DNA of 64,000 bases from positions 124,001 to 188,000 of the forward strand of contig NZ_LMAU01000003.1 in NCBI RefSeq assembly GCF_001441535.1, read 5' to 3'. The position numbers were made by a program, and so were the translations under genes. The notes under the pieces were generated by a model. The model searched no databases, was not told the origin of the DNA, and saw only the letters and a program-made list of their open reading frames with translations. Positions 26,032 through 33,568 of the stretch are shown one piece after another (position 1 is the first letter of the stretch; the number at the start of each line of letters is the position of its first letter). The DNA comes from Tsuneonella troitsensis (GTDB taxonomy: Bacteria > Pseudomonadota > Alphaproteobacteria > Sphingomonadales > Sphingomonadaceae).

Positions 26032-26134
26032 CCTCGCCGGTCACCGCCTGGGCGGTACAGGATACGCTTGCGTCCGTTCTGTTCATACACTCAACGACCG
26101 CGCGCCGGCCGAGGATTCTTAGTCGGAAGGGTCC

Positions 26135-26183
26135 TTGACAATCACGTCCTCGCCATACATTCAGAACATACGGTAGCGGATGG
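26135..26183 (+). promoter_or_regulatory. Promoter and TetR-type operator of the ring-cleavage/dioxygenase operon
   Basis: TTGACA (26135-26140) with a possible -10 around 26156-26163 (TACATT at 15 bp or CATTCA at 17 bp), followed immediately by CATACGGTAGCGGATGG (26167-26183), the same 17-mer as before iorAB with one change. An operator placed just downstream of the -10 would block initiation. Confidence 0.55.
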
Positions 26184-26215
26184 TTTTCGCCCGTCAAACA
26201 GCAAGGGAGCGGACT

Positions 26216-27058
26216 ATGACGAGTCGGCAAGGGGCGTTTGTGGCGGTGGACGGCGTCCGCACCCACTACCACGACGAAGGCTCGGGTCTGCCCGTCGTGC
26301 TCCTGCACGGGTCGGGACCGGGTGTCAGCGCTTGGGAGAACTGGGGCGGCGTCATCCCGCGCCTGGCGGACCGCTATCGGGTCATCGCCCCGGACATGGC
26401 CGGCTTCGGCCTGACGGAGTTCGACGCCGAACGTCCGCTCGACATCAAGATGTGGGTCGGTCAGCTGCTGGGCTTCCTGGAGGCTCTGGACATCGGCCCC
26501 GCGGTCCTGGTCGGCAATTCCTTCGGGGGCGGCCTGTCGCTGGCGGCCGCCCTGCGCGCGCCCCAGAAGGTGCGCGGGCTGGTGTTGATGGGCACGCCCG
26601 CTGGCCAGTTCGAACAGACCGGGGCCCTGGCCCAGGGGACCGAGTACGAGCCGTCCCTGGAAAATATGCGGGCGATCCTGCGGCGGTTCCCGCACGACCC
26701 CTCCATCGTCACCGACGAGATGGTGCGCGCGCGCCACGAAATGAGCCTGCTCCACCCCGACAATGCCGCGCTGCGGGCGCTGATGCCGAAGGCGGACGAC
26801 ACCGCGCCGCGCATCGTGCGCGGAATGCCGCATGAGCGGCTGGCGACGATCACCCAGCCCACCTTGGTGCTGCACGGCCGTGAGGACTTCGTCATTCCGC
26901 TGGACGTGGCGGTGAATGCCGCGCGGAACCTTCCCGACAGCGAACTGCACGTGTTCGGCAACTGCGGCCACTGGGTCCAGCTGGAGCGCGAGGACGCCTT
27001 CATCGGTCTGGTCCGCGACTTCCTGGCCCGCCGCATCGCGCAGGGGGCACCAGCGTGA
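26216..27058 (+). CDS. Alpha/beta hydrolase, meta-cleavage-product hydrolase type
   Basis: 280 residues from ATG 26216 (AAGGGAG RBS). Alpha/beta-hydrolase fold with oxyanion segment LLHGSGPGVSAWENWGG, nucleophile elbow GNSFGGGLS, the acid in HGREDFVIPLDVA and the base in FGNCGHWVQLERE. This order and the HGSGPGVSAW motif match carbon-carbon hydrolases such as BphD, CarC and HsaD, which split the ring-opened product into an acid and 2-hydroxypenta-2,4-dienoate. The following gene starts inside its stop codon (GTGA) and encodes an extradiol dioxygenase subunit, which supports the assignment. Confidence 0.92.
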   Translation: MTSRQGAFVAVDGVRTHYHDEGSGLPVVLLHGSGPGVSAWENWGGVIPRLADRYRVIAPDMAGFGLTEFDAERPLDIKMWVGQLLGFLEALDIGPAVLVGNSFGGGLSLAAALRAPQKVRGLVLMGTPAGQFEQTGALAQGTEYEPSLENMRAILRRFPHDPSIVTDEMVRARHEMSLLHPDNAALRALMPKADDTAPRIVRGMPHERLATITQPTLVLHGREDFVIPLDVAVNAARNLPDSELHVFGNCGHWVQLEREDAFIGLVRDFLARRIAQGAPA

Positions 27059-27327
27059 GCGTCCATGGCATGGAGATGGCGCTCTACGACATCACGACCA
27101 AGGGCGCCGTCAGGAAACGCTTTGTGGCCGAGCCCCGGGAAGTCCTGAGCGGGTATGGCCTGGAGCCTCCCGAGCAGGCGATGCTGGAGGGCCTCGACGT
27201 TCCGTCCCTGCTCGATGCCGGAGTGAGCCCCATGCTCACCATCGGCTTGTGGATGTGCGTCCGCGGGCCCCAGGCCCTGCCCGAGTATCTGAAGGCGGTC
27301 TCCGATAGCCGCGGAGGGAAGGTCTGA
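27055..27327 (+). CDS. LigA/CarBa-type small (alpha) subunit of extradiol dioxygenase
   Basis: 90 residues from GTG 27055 (GTGA overlap with the hydrolase; ATG 27070 is an alternative). All-helical LigA-like sequence (AVRKRFVAEPREVLSGYGLE; LLDAGVSPMLTIGLWMCVRG). In the LigAB and CarBaBb enzymes this subunit caps the active site formed in the beta subunit; its 90-residue length matches CarBa. Overlaps the beta-subunit gene by one base. Confidence 0.88.
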   Translation: MSVHGMEMALYDITTKGAVRKRFVAEPREVLSGYGLEPPEQAMLEGLDVPSLLDAGVSPMLTIGLWMCVRGPQALPEYLKAVSDSRGGKV

Positions 27328-28145
27328 TGGCCACGATTGTCGGCGGATTCCTGATGTCCCACGACCCGCTGGTGTTCATCAATCCGCGCAAGGTCGATCC
27401 TTCTCCTGTCTTGGCGGCCTACGAGGCCATCGGCGAGCGGGTGCGGGAACTCGAGGCCACCGCCGCGGTGGTGATCGGGGCTGACCACTACATCCTCTTC
27501 GGGCCGACCTGCCTGCCGCAGATGGCGATCGGGATCGGAGACGTGCAAGGTCCAGTCGATCCCCTGCCTGGCGTCGACCGCGGTCCTATCCGCGGTAACC
27601 CGGACCTTGCCCGCCACATCATGGATGTCGGACACGGCGAGGGGTTCGACTGGGCGGCCGCGAAGTCGATGTCCGTCGACCACTCGATCGGTGTGCCGGT
27701 GCGGCGCTGCCTGCCGGCCGACGGCTCGGTGGCGACGATTCCGGTGTATCTGGCGGCCGGCGTCGAGCCGCTGATCCGCCCCCGCCGGGCCTTCGACCTT
27801 GGCGGTTCGATCCGGCGCGCGGTCGAAACTTTCTCCGGGTCCGACCGCGTGGTCGTGATCGGGTCCGGCGGTCTTAGCCATTGGGTCGGCCTGCCCCAGA
27901 TGGGGCGCATCAACAAGGCCTTCGACAGGATGATCCTCGACGCCGTCGAGCGCGGCGACCCCGAGGCCCTGATCGGCCTGTCCGACGACCATGTGCTGGA
28001 AAACGGCGGCAACGGCGCGATGGAGATCCGCCAACTGCTCTGCGCCATGGGCGCTGTCGGAGGGGCGGGCAGGGTGATCGCCTACGAGCCGTGGCCCGGA
28101 GGGGTGACCGGCCTGGGGTTCGCCGAACTGGGCATGGCCGCATGA
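27327..28145 (+). CDS. LigB/CarBb-type catalytic (beta) subunit of extradiol ring-cleavage dioxygenase
   Basis: 272 residues, class III (LigB-fold) Fe(II) extradiol dioxygenase. Candidate iron ligands: His12 (LMSHDPLVF), His54 (GADHYILFG) and Glu233 (AMEIRQ); His185 in SGGLSHWVGLP corresponds to the catalytic base. Together with the separate alpha subunit and the C-C hydrolase this resembles CarBaBb-CarC, which cleaves 2'-aminobiphenyl-2,3-diol, but the true catecholic substrate is unknown. Overlaps its neighbours on both sides. Confidence 0.9.
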   Translation: MATIVGGFLMSHDPLVFINPRKVDPSPVLAAYEAIGERVRELEATAAVVIGADHYILFGPTCLPQMAIGIGDVQGPVDPLPGVDRGPIRGNPDLARHIMDVGHGEGFDWAAAKSMSVDHSIGVPVRRCLPADGSVATIPVYLAAGVEPLIRPRRAFDLGGSIRRAVETFSGSDRVVVIGSGGLSHWVGLPQMGRINKAFDRMILDAVERGDPEALIGLSDDHVLENGGNGAMEIRQLLCAMGAVGGAGRVIAYEPWPGGVTGLGFAELGMAA

Positions 28146-28177
28146 TGACGGCGCGTTTGGTGCCAGACGGGGATGCA

Positions 28178-28558
28178 ATGTCGAACGTGGTCCCGCTTGG
28201 CGACGCCTCTGAGATCGCCGAGGGCGAGATGAAGGCGTTCGCGGTGGAGGGCGCCGGCCGGATCGCCGTCTACCGCGTCGAGGGCGGCTGGTTCGCCACC
28301 GACGATCTCTGCTCCCATGCCGTCGCCTCCCTGACCGAGGGTTGGCTCGAGGGCCATACCGTCATCTGCCCCGCCCATTCGGGCGAGTTCGACGTGCGCT
28401 CGGGCAAGGCGCTGTGCTTTCCGGCCACGCGCCCGATCCGCACCTATCCGGTGTGGGTCGAGGACGGCCGGCTGATCGCGGACATTTCCGCTGCAAGGAC
28501 CGACCCCGCTGCTTCGGGCGCCGGCCGACAATCCGGTGAAGGACATCCCAATGGTTGA
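28178..28558 (+). CDS. Rieske-type [2Fe-2S] ferredoxin of the ring-hydroxylating dioxygenase
   Basis: 126 residues from ATG 28178 (GGGGAT RBS; MSNVVPLGDASEIAEGEMKA, the usual start of BphA3-like ferredoxins); an ATG at 28142 overlapping the LigB stop would add 12 residues. Rieske ligands: CSH (LCSHAVASLTEG) and CPAH (ICPAHSGEFD). Carries electrons from the reductase encoded downstream to the oxygenase. Overlaps the alpha-subunit start by 8 bp. The C-terminal tail beyond the Rieske fold is Ala/Ser/Gly-rich. Confidence 0.9.
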   Translation: MSNVVPLGDASEIAEGEMKAFAVEGAGRIAVYRVEGGWFATDDLCSHAVASLTEGWLEGHTVICPAHSGEFDVRSGKALCFPATRPIRTYPVWVEDGRLIADISAARTDPAASGAGRQSGEGHPNG

Positions 28559-29870
28559 CACCCTGCAACCGCCCGTCGCAGCTCCGGCGACCGACTTCGA
28601 CTTCCACCGTCTCGTCGACGTTGAAGCCGGCTGGATCGACAGGCGCATCTTCTGGGACGAGGGCATCTACCAGCTCGAACTGGAGCGGATATTCGCCCGC
28701 TGCTGGGCTTTCGTCGGCCACGAGTCGCAGTTCGCGGCGCCTGGGGATTTCGTCACCACCTATATCGGACAGGACGCCGTGATCGTCGCCAAGGACCGGC
28801 GGGGCGAGGTGAATGTCTTCCTGAATTCCTGCACTCACCGCGGCAACAGGGTCTGCTTTGCCGAGACCGGCAGCACGCGCCAGTTCACCTGCAATTTCCA
28901 CGGCTGGGCGTTCGGCCTCGACGGCGGGCTGATCAGCGCCCATGAAGAGCACCACTATTCCCGGTGCGCCACCTTCGACAAGTCGAAGCTCGGGCTGCAC
29001 CGGGCGCGCACCGCCACCTACAAGGGCCTGATCTTCGCGACCTTCGACCCGGAAGCCCCGTCGCTGGATGAGTACCTTGGAGACTATCGCTACTATCTCG
29101 ATGTCCTGCTGGACAACGATCCGGGCGGTACGGAGTTTCTCGACGGCAACGTCAAGTCCCGCCTGCGCTGCAACTGGAAATTCGCGGCCGAGAACTTTGT
29201 CGGTGACGCCTATCATGCCGGTTGGACCCACGCCTCGGCGGCGGCGGCGCTCTTCCAGCGCGACGTGAAGGTGAACCCGGCCCACTCCTATCAGGCCAAC
29301 ATCAATGGCCACGGCACGGAATTTGGTCTCGACCTGTTCGGCAACGCCATGGCGCTCGCCGAACCAGAGGTGGTCGAATACCTGAAGGAGAACGAAGCCC
29401 GGTTCGCCGAGCGGCTGGGCAAGCTGCGCTCGCGCATGGTGGGCGCCATGAGTTCGTCGAATGTCTTTCCGAACCTCGCCTACCTGACCGGCCTGAACAC
29501 ATGGCGCGTTTGGGTTCCGAAGGGACCGCACGAGATCGAACTGAACACGTGGGTGCTGGTGAACCGGGACATGCCCAAACGCCTCAAGGAGGCCTATCGC
29601 CGCGGCGTATCCCGCACCTTCTCGCCCACCGGCATGTTCGAGTCCGACGACGGAGAGAACTGGGAGCACTGCACCCATTCCAACGCGGGCGTCGTCACCC
29701 GTCGCCAGAAGCTCCACTACGGGCTTGGGCTGGACTCAAGGATGGAGCACGAGGAATTTCCCGGCGCCGTCTATCACGTGCAGCTGAACGACGCGAACCA
29801 ACGCGCCTTCTACCAGCGATGGGCCGACCTGATGTCCGCGTCCCGCTGGGCCGACGTCCCCAAGCGCTGA
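28551..29870 (+). CDS. Ring-hydroxylating dioxygenase, alpha (catalytic) subunit
   Basis: 439 residues from ATG 28551 (AAGGA RBS). Rieske domain: Cys94-x-His96 and Cys114-x2-His117 (SCTHRGN; CNFHGWAF). Mononuclear iron site: Asp219 bridging, His222 and His227 in ENFVGDAYHAGWTHASA, with Asp366 or Asp367 (FESDDGENWEH) as third ligand; the spacing matches naphthalene/biphenyl-type dioxygenases. Adds O2 to an aromatic ring to give a cis-dihydrodiol. It forms an operon with ferredoxin, beta subunit, dihydrodiol dehydrogenase and reductase, a complete three-component system. Confidence 0.95.
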   Translation: MVDTLQPPVAAPATDFDFHRLVDVEAGWIDRRIFWDEGIYQLELERIFARCWAFVGHESQFAAPGDFVTTYIGQDAVIVAKDRRGEVNVFLNSCTHRGNRVCFAETGSTRQFTCNFHGWAFGLDGGLISAHEEHHYSRCATFDKSKLGLHRARTATYKGLIFATFDPEAPSLDEYLGDYRYYLDVLLDNDPGGTEFLDGNVKSRLRCNWKFAAENFVGDAYHAGWTHASAAAALFQRDVKVNPAHSYQANINGHGTEFGLDLFGNAMALAEPEVVEYLKENEARFAERLGKLRSRMVGAMSSSNVFPNLAYLTGLNTWRVWVPKGPHEIELNTWVLVNRDMPKRLKEAYRRGVSRTFSPTGMFESDDGENWEHCTHSNAGVVTRRQKLHYGLGLDSRMEHEEFPGAVYHVQLNDANQRAFYQRWADLMSASRWADVPKR

Positions 29871-29881
29871 GGAGCCGCACA

Positions 29882-30439
29882 ATGTCAGTAAACGCCACTC
29901 TCGACCGGGAGCGCGAGCCGGCCCCGCGTCGCCGCGCCTCCCTGGACTTCGTCCATGAGGTTCAGCAGTTCCTCTATCGCGAAGCCCGCCTGCTGGACGA
30001 ACAGCGCTACGACGACTGGTTCGAGTTGATGACCGAGGACTTCACCTATTGGGTTCCGGTTCCCCAGTCGCGCTATCGCCGCGACAAGAAGCCGACCTAC
30101 GAACCTGGTCGCATGGCGCATTTTGACGATACGCTCACGGAGCTGAAGCTTCGGGCCTCACGTTGGAAGGAAAAGACCGCCTGGAGCGAAGACCCGCCCA
30201 CGCGCAACGTCCACTATGTGACCAACATCGAGATCGCCCCCGCTGAAGGGGCGCAGGACTGGCTGGTCCGCTCAGTCGCCATAAGCCTGCGCACTCGCAA
30301 CGAGGATGAGGAGAACTGGCTTGGCGGCCGGCGTGAGGACCTGATCCGCGAGACGCCCGATGGGCTCAAGCTGGTCCGCCGCTGGGTCTTCCTCACCCAG
30401 ACGGTGCTCTTGTCGAAAAACTTCAACACCTTCATCTGA
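29882..30439 (+). CDS. Ring-hydroxylating dioxygenase, beta (small) subunit
   Basis: 185 residues from ATG 29882 (GAGGAGCCGCACA spacer). SnoaL/NTF2-like beta subunit: HEVQQFLYREARLLDEQRYD, WFELMTEDFTYWVPVPQSRY, RNVHYVTNIEI and the C-terminal LVRRWVFLTQTVLLSKNFNT. Structural partner of the alpha subunit in an alpha3beta3 hexamer. Lies 11 bp after the alpha gene. Confidence 0.93.
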   Translation: MSVNATLDREREPAPRRRASLDFVHEVQQFLYREARLLDEQRYDDWFELMTEDFTYWVPVPQSRYRRDKKPTYEPGRMAHFDDTLTELKLRASRWKEKTAWSEDPPTRNVHYVTNIEIAPAEGAQDWLVRSVAISLRTRNEDEENWLGGRREDLIRETPDGLKLVRRWVFLTQTVLLSKNFNTFI

Positions 30440-30441
30440 CG

Positions 30442-31242
30442 ATGGCGCAACAGGGTTGGCTTGACGGTTATACCGCTGTCCTCACGGGCGCCGGCGGCGG
30501 CATCGGACGGGCGGTGGCCGAACGCTACCTGGCTGAGGGCGCGCAGGTGGTTGTCCTCGACCGCGACGAAGCCTCGGTGGCGGCCTTGGCCGAGGCCCAT
30601 CCGGGCCGCGCGTTCGGCGTCTTTGGCGACGTCCGGGATCCGCAGGCCCATGTCGACGCCGTGGCGTTGGCGCAGGAGCGGTTCGGCCGCGTCGACGTGC
30701 TGGTGGCCAACGCCGGCGTGTTCGACTTCTGGCGGCCGCTTCCCCGCTACAGCCTCGAACGGCTGGAGCGAAGCTTTGACGAGATCTTCGCCATCAACGT
30801 GAAGGGCCATCTCCTGGCGGTGAAAGCTGCCGAGACCGCCCTGCGGCAGTCCAGGGGCGCGGTGATCCTGACAACGTCGGTGGCAGGGCTGAACGCGGCG
30901 GGCGGCGGGGTGCTATACACCGCTTCCAAGCATGCCGTGGTGGGCCTTGTGCGCCAGCTCGCGCTTGAACTGTCGCCCGATATCCGCGTCAACGGCGTGG
31001 CGCCGGGCGCGACCCTGACGGGGCTGTCCGGCGTCGATGCGCTGGATGAGGGCCGCCGCAGCATTCAGGAGGTCGGGGATATCTCGGCGGCGGTGTCCAA
31101 GATACTGCCGCTGGGGTTTGCCCAGCAGCCCCAGGACCATGCCGGCGCCTACGTGTTGCTGGCATCGCGTGAGAACGCCAGGGCGATCACGGGGCAGATC
31201 ATCGTCAGCGACGGTGGCCAGGAAATCCGGGCGATCGGATGA
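30442..31242 (+). CDS. Short-chain dehydrogenase, probable cis-dihydrodiol dehydrogenase
   Basis: 266 residues, SDR fold. NAD-binding TGAGGGIG near the N-terminus, NAG motif (LVANAGVFDFW), the catalytic Ser in LTTSVAGLNA and YTASK. BphB/NahB-like context: it follows the dioxygenase subunits by 2 bp and is coupled to the ferredoxin reductase by ATGA. It would oxidise the cis-dihydrodiol to a catechol for the LigAB-type dioxygenase. Confidence 0.9.
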   Translation: MAQQGWLDGYTAVLTGAGGGIGRAVAERYLAEGAQVVVLDRDEASVAALAEAHPGRAFGVFGDVRDPQAHVDAVALAQERFGRVDVLVANAGVFDFWRPLPRYSLERLERSFDEIFAINVKGHLLAVKAAETALRQSRGAVILTTSVAGLNAAGGGVLYTASKHAVVGLVRQLALELSPDIRVNGVAPGATLTGLSGVDALDEGRRSIQEVGDISAAVSKILPLGFAQQPQDHAGAYVLLASRENARAITGQIIVSDGGQEIRAIG

Positions 31243-32444
31243 TCGGGACCATCGCGATCATTGGCGCCAACGTCGCCGGTGTGACGACGGCGGCGGAGCT
31301 TCGTCGGCTGGGGTTCGAGGGAAGGATCCTGCTCTTCGACTCCGAGGCCGCCCCCCTCTACGAACGGCCCCCATTGTCCAAAGCGCTGCTGATCGGCGAG
31401 ATGGACCAGGCCTGCGAGGCGCCGCTGCTTACGGCCGCTGAACTGGCGGATCTGCGCCTGGATCTCGAATTCGCAACGCTGGTGCGTGGGATCGCGCCCG
31501 GGCGCGTTGAATTGTCGTCGGGCCGCCAGGTCGACGCCGATGTCATGGTTATCGCCACCGGGGGGCGCGCGCGGCGCTCGCCGGCGTTCGAACATCGCGA
31601 CGGCGTTCACGTGCTGCGCACCGAGGCCGACGCCCTGGCCCTGCGGGCCGCCCTGTCGCCCGGCGCCGAGGTGGTCGTCATGGGCGCGGGCGTGGTCGGC
31701 TGTGAAGTCGCTTCGAGCGCAATCAGGCGAGGCTGCGCCACGACCCTTGTCGACGTGGCGGCCGCGCCCATGCTGCGCTGCCTGGGCGCGGAAGCAGCGC
31801 ATGTCATGGCGACGGTCTGCCAGCAGGCAGGCGCGGACATGCGCTTCGGCGCCGGCATTGCGGCGGTCGAAGGGCGATCACACGTCCAGGGGCTGCTGCT
31901 GGAAGACGGCGAGAGGCTGCCGTGCGACGTTCTGGTGGTGGGCATCGGCATGGCCGCCAACGATGAGCTGGCGCGCGGGGCGGGGGCCGAGGTCGACGAC
32001 GGCATCCTGGTCGACGACGCCTGTCGCACGTCCCTGCCGGGGGTGTTCGCCGTCGGTGACGTAGCAAGGCGGCGCGCGCCGGGTGGCGGGCCCGCCCGCC
32101 GGGTCGAGACGATCATGAACGCCCAGGTCCAGGCCCGCGAGACGGCGGCGGCCCTCCTCGGCCTTGCTCCGCCCGCGCCTCAGCCGCAGTGGTTCTGGTC
32201 CGATCAGTTCGGGTTGAACATCCAGGCGGTCGGTGAGGTCGCGCGGAGCGATCGAGTCGGCTGGGCGCGGCCGTTCGATGGCCGCGAGGGCGTGCTGCTG
32301 CACTTCAGCGACGATCGGCTGTGCGGGGCGGTAAGCTTCAACCGCGGCCGCGAAATGGCGCGCCTCCGCCGCCTGCTGGCGCGAGGAGACGACCAGACGC
32401 CAGAGGCCCTGCTCGGGGACCCTGACCTGGCGGGGGCGGCGTGA
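31239..32444 (+). CDS. FAD-dependent ferredoxin reductase (BphA4-like)
   Basis: 401 residues. Two dinucleotide folds: FAD site at the N-terminus (IAIIGANVAGVTTAAELRRL) and NADH site in the middle (VVVMGAGVVGCEVASSAIRR), the FAD segment GVFAVGDVARRRAPGG, then the BphA4-type C-terminal domain (WFWSDQFGLNIQAVGE). Transfers electrons from NADH to the Rieske ferredoxin. Overlaps both neighbours by 4 bp. Confidence 0.93.
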   Translation: MIGTIAIIGANVAGVTTAAELRRLGFEGRILLFDSEAAPLYERPPLSKALLIGEMDQACEAPLLTAAELADLRLDLEFATLVRGIAPGRVELSSGRQVDADVMVIATGGRARRSPAFEHRDGVHVLRTEADALALRAALSPGAEVVVMGAGVVGCEVASSAIRRGCATTLVDVAAAPMLRCLGAEAAHVMATVCQQAGADMRFGAGIAAVEGRSHVQGLLLEDGERLPCDVLVVGIGMAANDELARGAGAEVDDGILVDDACRTSLPGVFAVGDVARRRAPGGGPARRVETIMNAQVQARETAAALLGLAPPAPQPQWFWSDQFGLNIQAVGEVARSDRVGWARPFDGREGVLLHFSDDRLCGAVSFNRGREMARLRRLLARGDDQTPEALLGDPDLAGAA

Positions 32445-33424
32445 GCGCGATACCCCAACGCATGCAGGCGTGGATACTGCCCCAGTGGGGCGCGCCGTCC
32501 GACCTCCGGTTCGAGTCCGTGTCGGTTCCCGAGCTCTCGGCAGGCGAGGTGCTTGTCGAGGTGCGGGCGGCGGGACTCAACTTCGCTGATGGGCTGATGA
32601 TCGCCGGCAAGTACCAGGTGAAGCCGCCCTTGCCCTTCATCCTCGGAGCCGAGTTGTCCGGGGTGGTGGCCGTTGCGCCGCCCGACTCGAAGTTCCGGCC
32701 TGGCGACAGGGTGGCGGCCCAGGTCTGGACCGGCGCCTATGCACAGTACTGCGCGGTGGAAGAGCGCCGCCTCATCCGCCTGCCCCCGAACCTTAGCTTC
32801 GCGCAAGGCGCGGCGTTGCCCGTGTCCTATACGACCGCCCACGTCGCCCTGTTCCGGGATGGGGGCATCGCGCTGGGCAAGAGAGTGCTCGTCCACGCCG
32901 CCGCAGGCGGCATCGGGGTGGCCGCCACCCAGCTCGCGAAGGCGGCGGGCGCCTGGGTGATCGCCACCGCCAGCACATCACAAAAGCTCGCGGTTGCCGA
33001 GGCAAACGGGGCCGACGTCATGGTGAACTACCGCGAGCCGGACTGGACCGGGATGGTCCGGGCGGCGGCGCCTCGGGGGGTCGACATGGTGGTCGATCCG
33101 GTCGGCGGCGACATTACGCTGCAGAGCCTTCACCACCTGGCCTGGCGCGGCCGGTTGCTGTTGGTCGGCTTCGCATCGGGCGCACCGGCGCAGATACCGG
33201 CGAACCGGTTGCTGGTGAAGGCCGCCGCCGCGGTCGGCGTCTATTGGAACTTTGAAAACGACGGGCCTCTGATAGAGCGCATCCAGGCCGAGCTGGCCGA
33301 GCGCGCCGCAGCGGGTGAGATACGGCCCCTGGTTGGCGCCCGCTTCCCGCTCGAAGATTATCGCCAGGCCCTGCAAGAACTTGGCGAGGGCCGCACCGTG
33401 GGCAAGGTCGTGCTCGACCTCTAG
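32441..33424 (+). CDS. NADPH:quinone reductase-like zinc-independent MDR oxidoreductase
   Basis: 327 residues from GTG 32441 (GTGA overlap; ATG 32462 possible). Medium-chain reductase of the quinone-oxidoreductase type: AAGLNFADGLMIAGKYQVKP, PFILGAELSGVVA, HAAAGGIGVAATQLAKAAGA, and C-terminal PLEDYRQALQELGEGRTVGK. No structural or catalytic zinc cysteines. It could reduce an enone or quinone by-product of the pathway. Last gene of the rightward operon. Confidence 0.88.
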   Translation: MSAIPQRMQAWILPQWGAPSDLRFESVSVPELSAGEVLVEVRAAGLNFADGLMIAGKYQVKPPLPFILGAELSGVVAVAPPDSKFRPGDRVAAQVWTGAYAQYCAVEERRLIRLPPNLSFAQGAALPVSYTTAHVALFRDGGIALGKRVLVHAAAGGIGVAATQLAKAAGAWVIATASTSQKLAVAEANGADVMVNYREPDWTGMVRAAAPRGVDMVVDPVGGDITLQSLHHLAWRGRLLLVGFASGAPAQIPANRLLVKAAAAVGVYWNFENDGPLIERIQAELAERAAAGEIRPLVGARFPLEDYRQALQELGEGRTVGKVVLDL

Positions 33425-33493
33425 CTGCCGGTAGCGAGTGTGCGGCCAGGCGGCCGCTCTCGCCCGTTCCCCGTCGTCCGCGCCCCCCTGTCA

Positions 33494-33526
33494 CAAAAAA
33501 AGGTCCCGGGGGTTCGCCCCGGGACC
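33494..33526 (-). terminator. Rho-independent terminator of the TonB receptor gene
   Basis: Stem GGTCCCGGGG (33502-33511) / CCCCGGGACC (33517-33526) with a short loop, followed on the minus strand by a T-run (A's at 33495-33501). It lies 43 bp past the receptor stop, between convergent genes, and may act on both. Confidence 0.85.
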
Positions 33527-33568
33527 AGGTGAGGGCTGTGCATCGCACGGCCATGGGAGGATCGCCGA

